Source: Chloroflexota bacterium (GTDB lineage Bacteria; Chloroflexota; Dehalococcoidia; SHYB01; JACPQI01). From it: a DNA stretch of 12,620 nt. The position numbers were made by a program, and so were the translations under genes. Of the stretch, positions 12,484 through 12,620 are shown one piece after another; position 1 is the stretch's first letter; each line of letters opens with the position of its first letter. The notes under the pieces were generated by a model. That model was not told the DNA's origin and did no database searches. It saw nothing but the letters and a program-made list of their open reading frames with translations. The stretch covers positions 1 to 12,620 of the forward strand of contig JACPQI010000056.1 in assembly GCA_016190545.1 (NCBI GenBank), read 5' to 3'.

Positions 12484-12527
12484 TTGACACCAGATTCACC
12501 GTATGTTACTATCATCCACAAGATAGT
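12484..12527 (+). promoter_or_regulatory. Promoter after the Rrf2 gene with overlapping inverted repeat
   Basis: TTGACA (12484-12489) and TACTAT (12507-12512) are spaced by 17 bases, so transcription should begin near 12519 and run right. ACTATC (12508-12513) and GATAGT (12522-12527) form a perfect 6-bp inverted repeat across the -10 and start site. GATAGTGAATC here resembles GATAGTAATC at the Rrf2 promoter. GATTCAC (12493-12499) also mirrors GTGAATC (12526-12532). Confidence 0.6.
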
Positions 12528-12546
12528 GAATCGAACGGTAATTCGT

Positions 12547-12591
12547 ATGACCTCTATGCGGCTGGGAGCCGCCCTCTGCATCTGTACCTAG
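12547..12591 (+). other. Possible 14-residue leader peptide in a structured 5' leader
   Basis: A short frame, MTSMRLGAALCICT then TAG, starts about 28 bases after the likely transcription start and has two cysteines near its end. There is no Shine-Dalgarno, so translation would be nearly leaderless or absent. Its start region overlaps the 12558-12572 hairpin. Cysteine-rich upstream peptides are known to control sulfur genes in some bacteria; any such role here is speculative. Confidence 0.2.
12558..12572 (+). promoter_or_regulatory. Strong hairpin in the leader after the Rrf2-side promoter
   Basis: GCGGCT-GGG-AGCCGC is a perfect 6-bp GC-rich stem with a three-base loop. A second hairpin, TCCCG (12600-12604) with CGGGA (12611-12615), lies 27 bases further on. 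Neither is followed by a T-run within the window, which ends at 12620. They may be an attenuator, a leader structure or part of a dispersed repeat. Confidence 0.35.
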
Positions 12592-12620
12592 GGGCTCCGT
12601 CCCGGCCCTTCGGGATGGGG

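Overview
The window looks like a chromosomal segment of a GC-rich bacterium, most likely a Chloroflexota of the Dehalococcoidia/SAR202 type. This is inferred from the gene mix: a GlnR-like regulator next to amt, a coenzyme-F420-type luciferase-like oxidoreductase paired with a CaiB/BaiF enzyme, a HicB of the type common in Chloroflexota and cyanobacteria, and many short palindromic intergenic repeats. The lineage is not proven by the sequence. There are no rRNA or tRNA genes, no CRISPR array and no complete mobile element.

Left part (1-2347, all minus strand): a nitrogen-control block. In transcription order it holds a full-length OmpR-fold regulator with a degenerate receiver and a GlnR-like DNA-binding domain, a small cupin, a second regulator that is only a winged helix, and an ammonium transporter that runs off the left edge. 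The stretch in front of amt carries five direct repeats of a GTnAC/nTAAC half-site at an exact 11-bp period, and three more stand in front of the small regulator. This is the layout of actinobacterial GlnR boxes and is the most interesting signal in the window.

Middle-left (2348-4206): an accessory, partly decayed zone. It holds a HicB antitoxin-like gene translationally coupled to a 29-codon hicA remnant that lost its middle, a more AT-rich uracil-DNA-glycosylase-like gene, a 99-codon C-terminal remnant of an isocitrate/isopropylmalate dehydrogenase, and a GC-rich hairpin repeat.

Middle (4207-9297): an Fpg/Nei DNA glycosylase (+) converges on a tight purB-purC-purS operon (-). Divergent from purB are a MOSC-domain protein and a four-helix membrane protein (+). 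Two perfect 24-bp palindromes follow the membrane-protein gene.

Right part (9480-12620): a luciferase-like oxidoreductase and an alpha-methylacyl-CoA-racemase-like enzyme form a minus-strand operon. Divergent from it is an Rrf2/IscR-type regulator with three conserved cysteines. GATAGT motifs occur at the oxidoreductase promoter, at the regulator's own promoter and at a promoter after the regulator that opens a structured leader running off the right edge. These may be operators of the Rrf2 protein. Function calls rest on reading motifs in the translated sequence; no database search was run.
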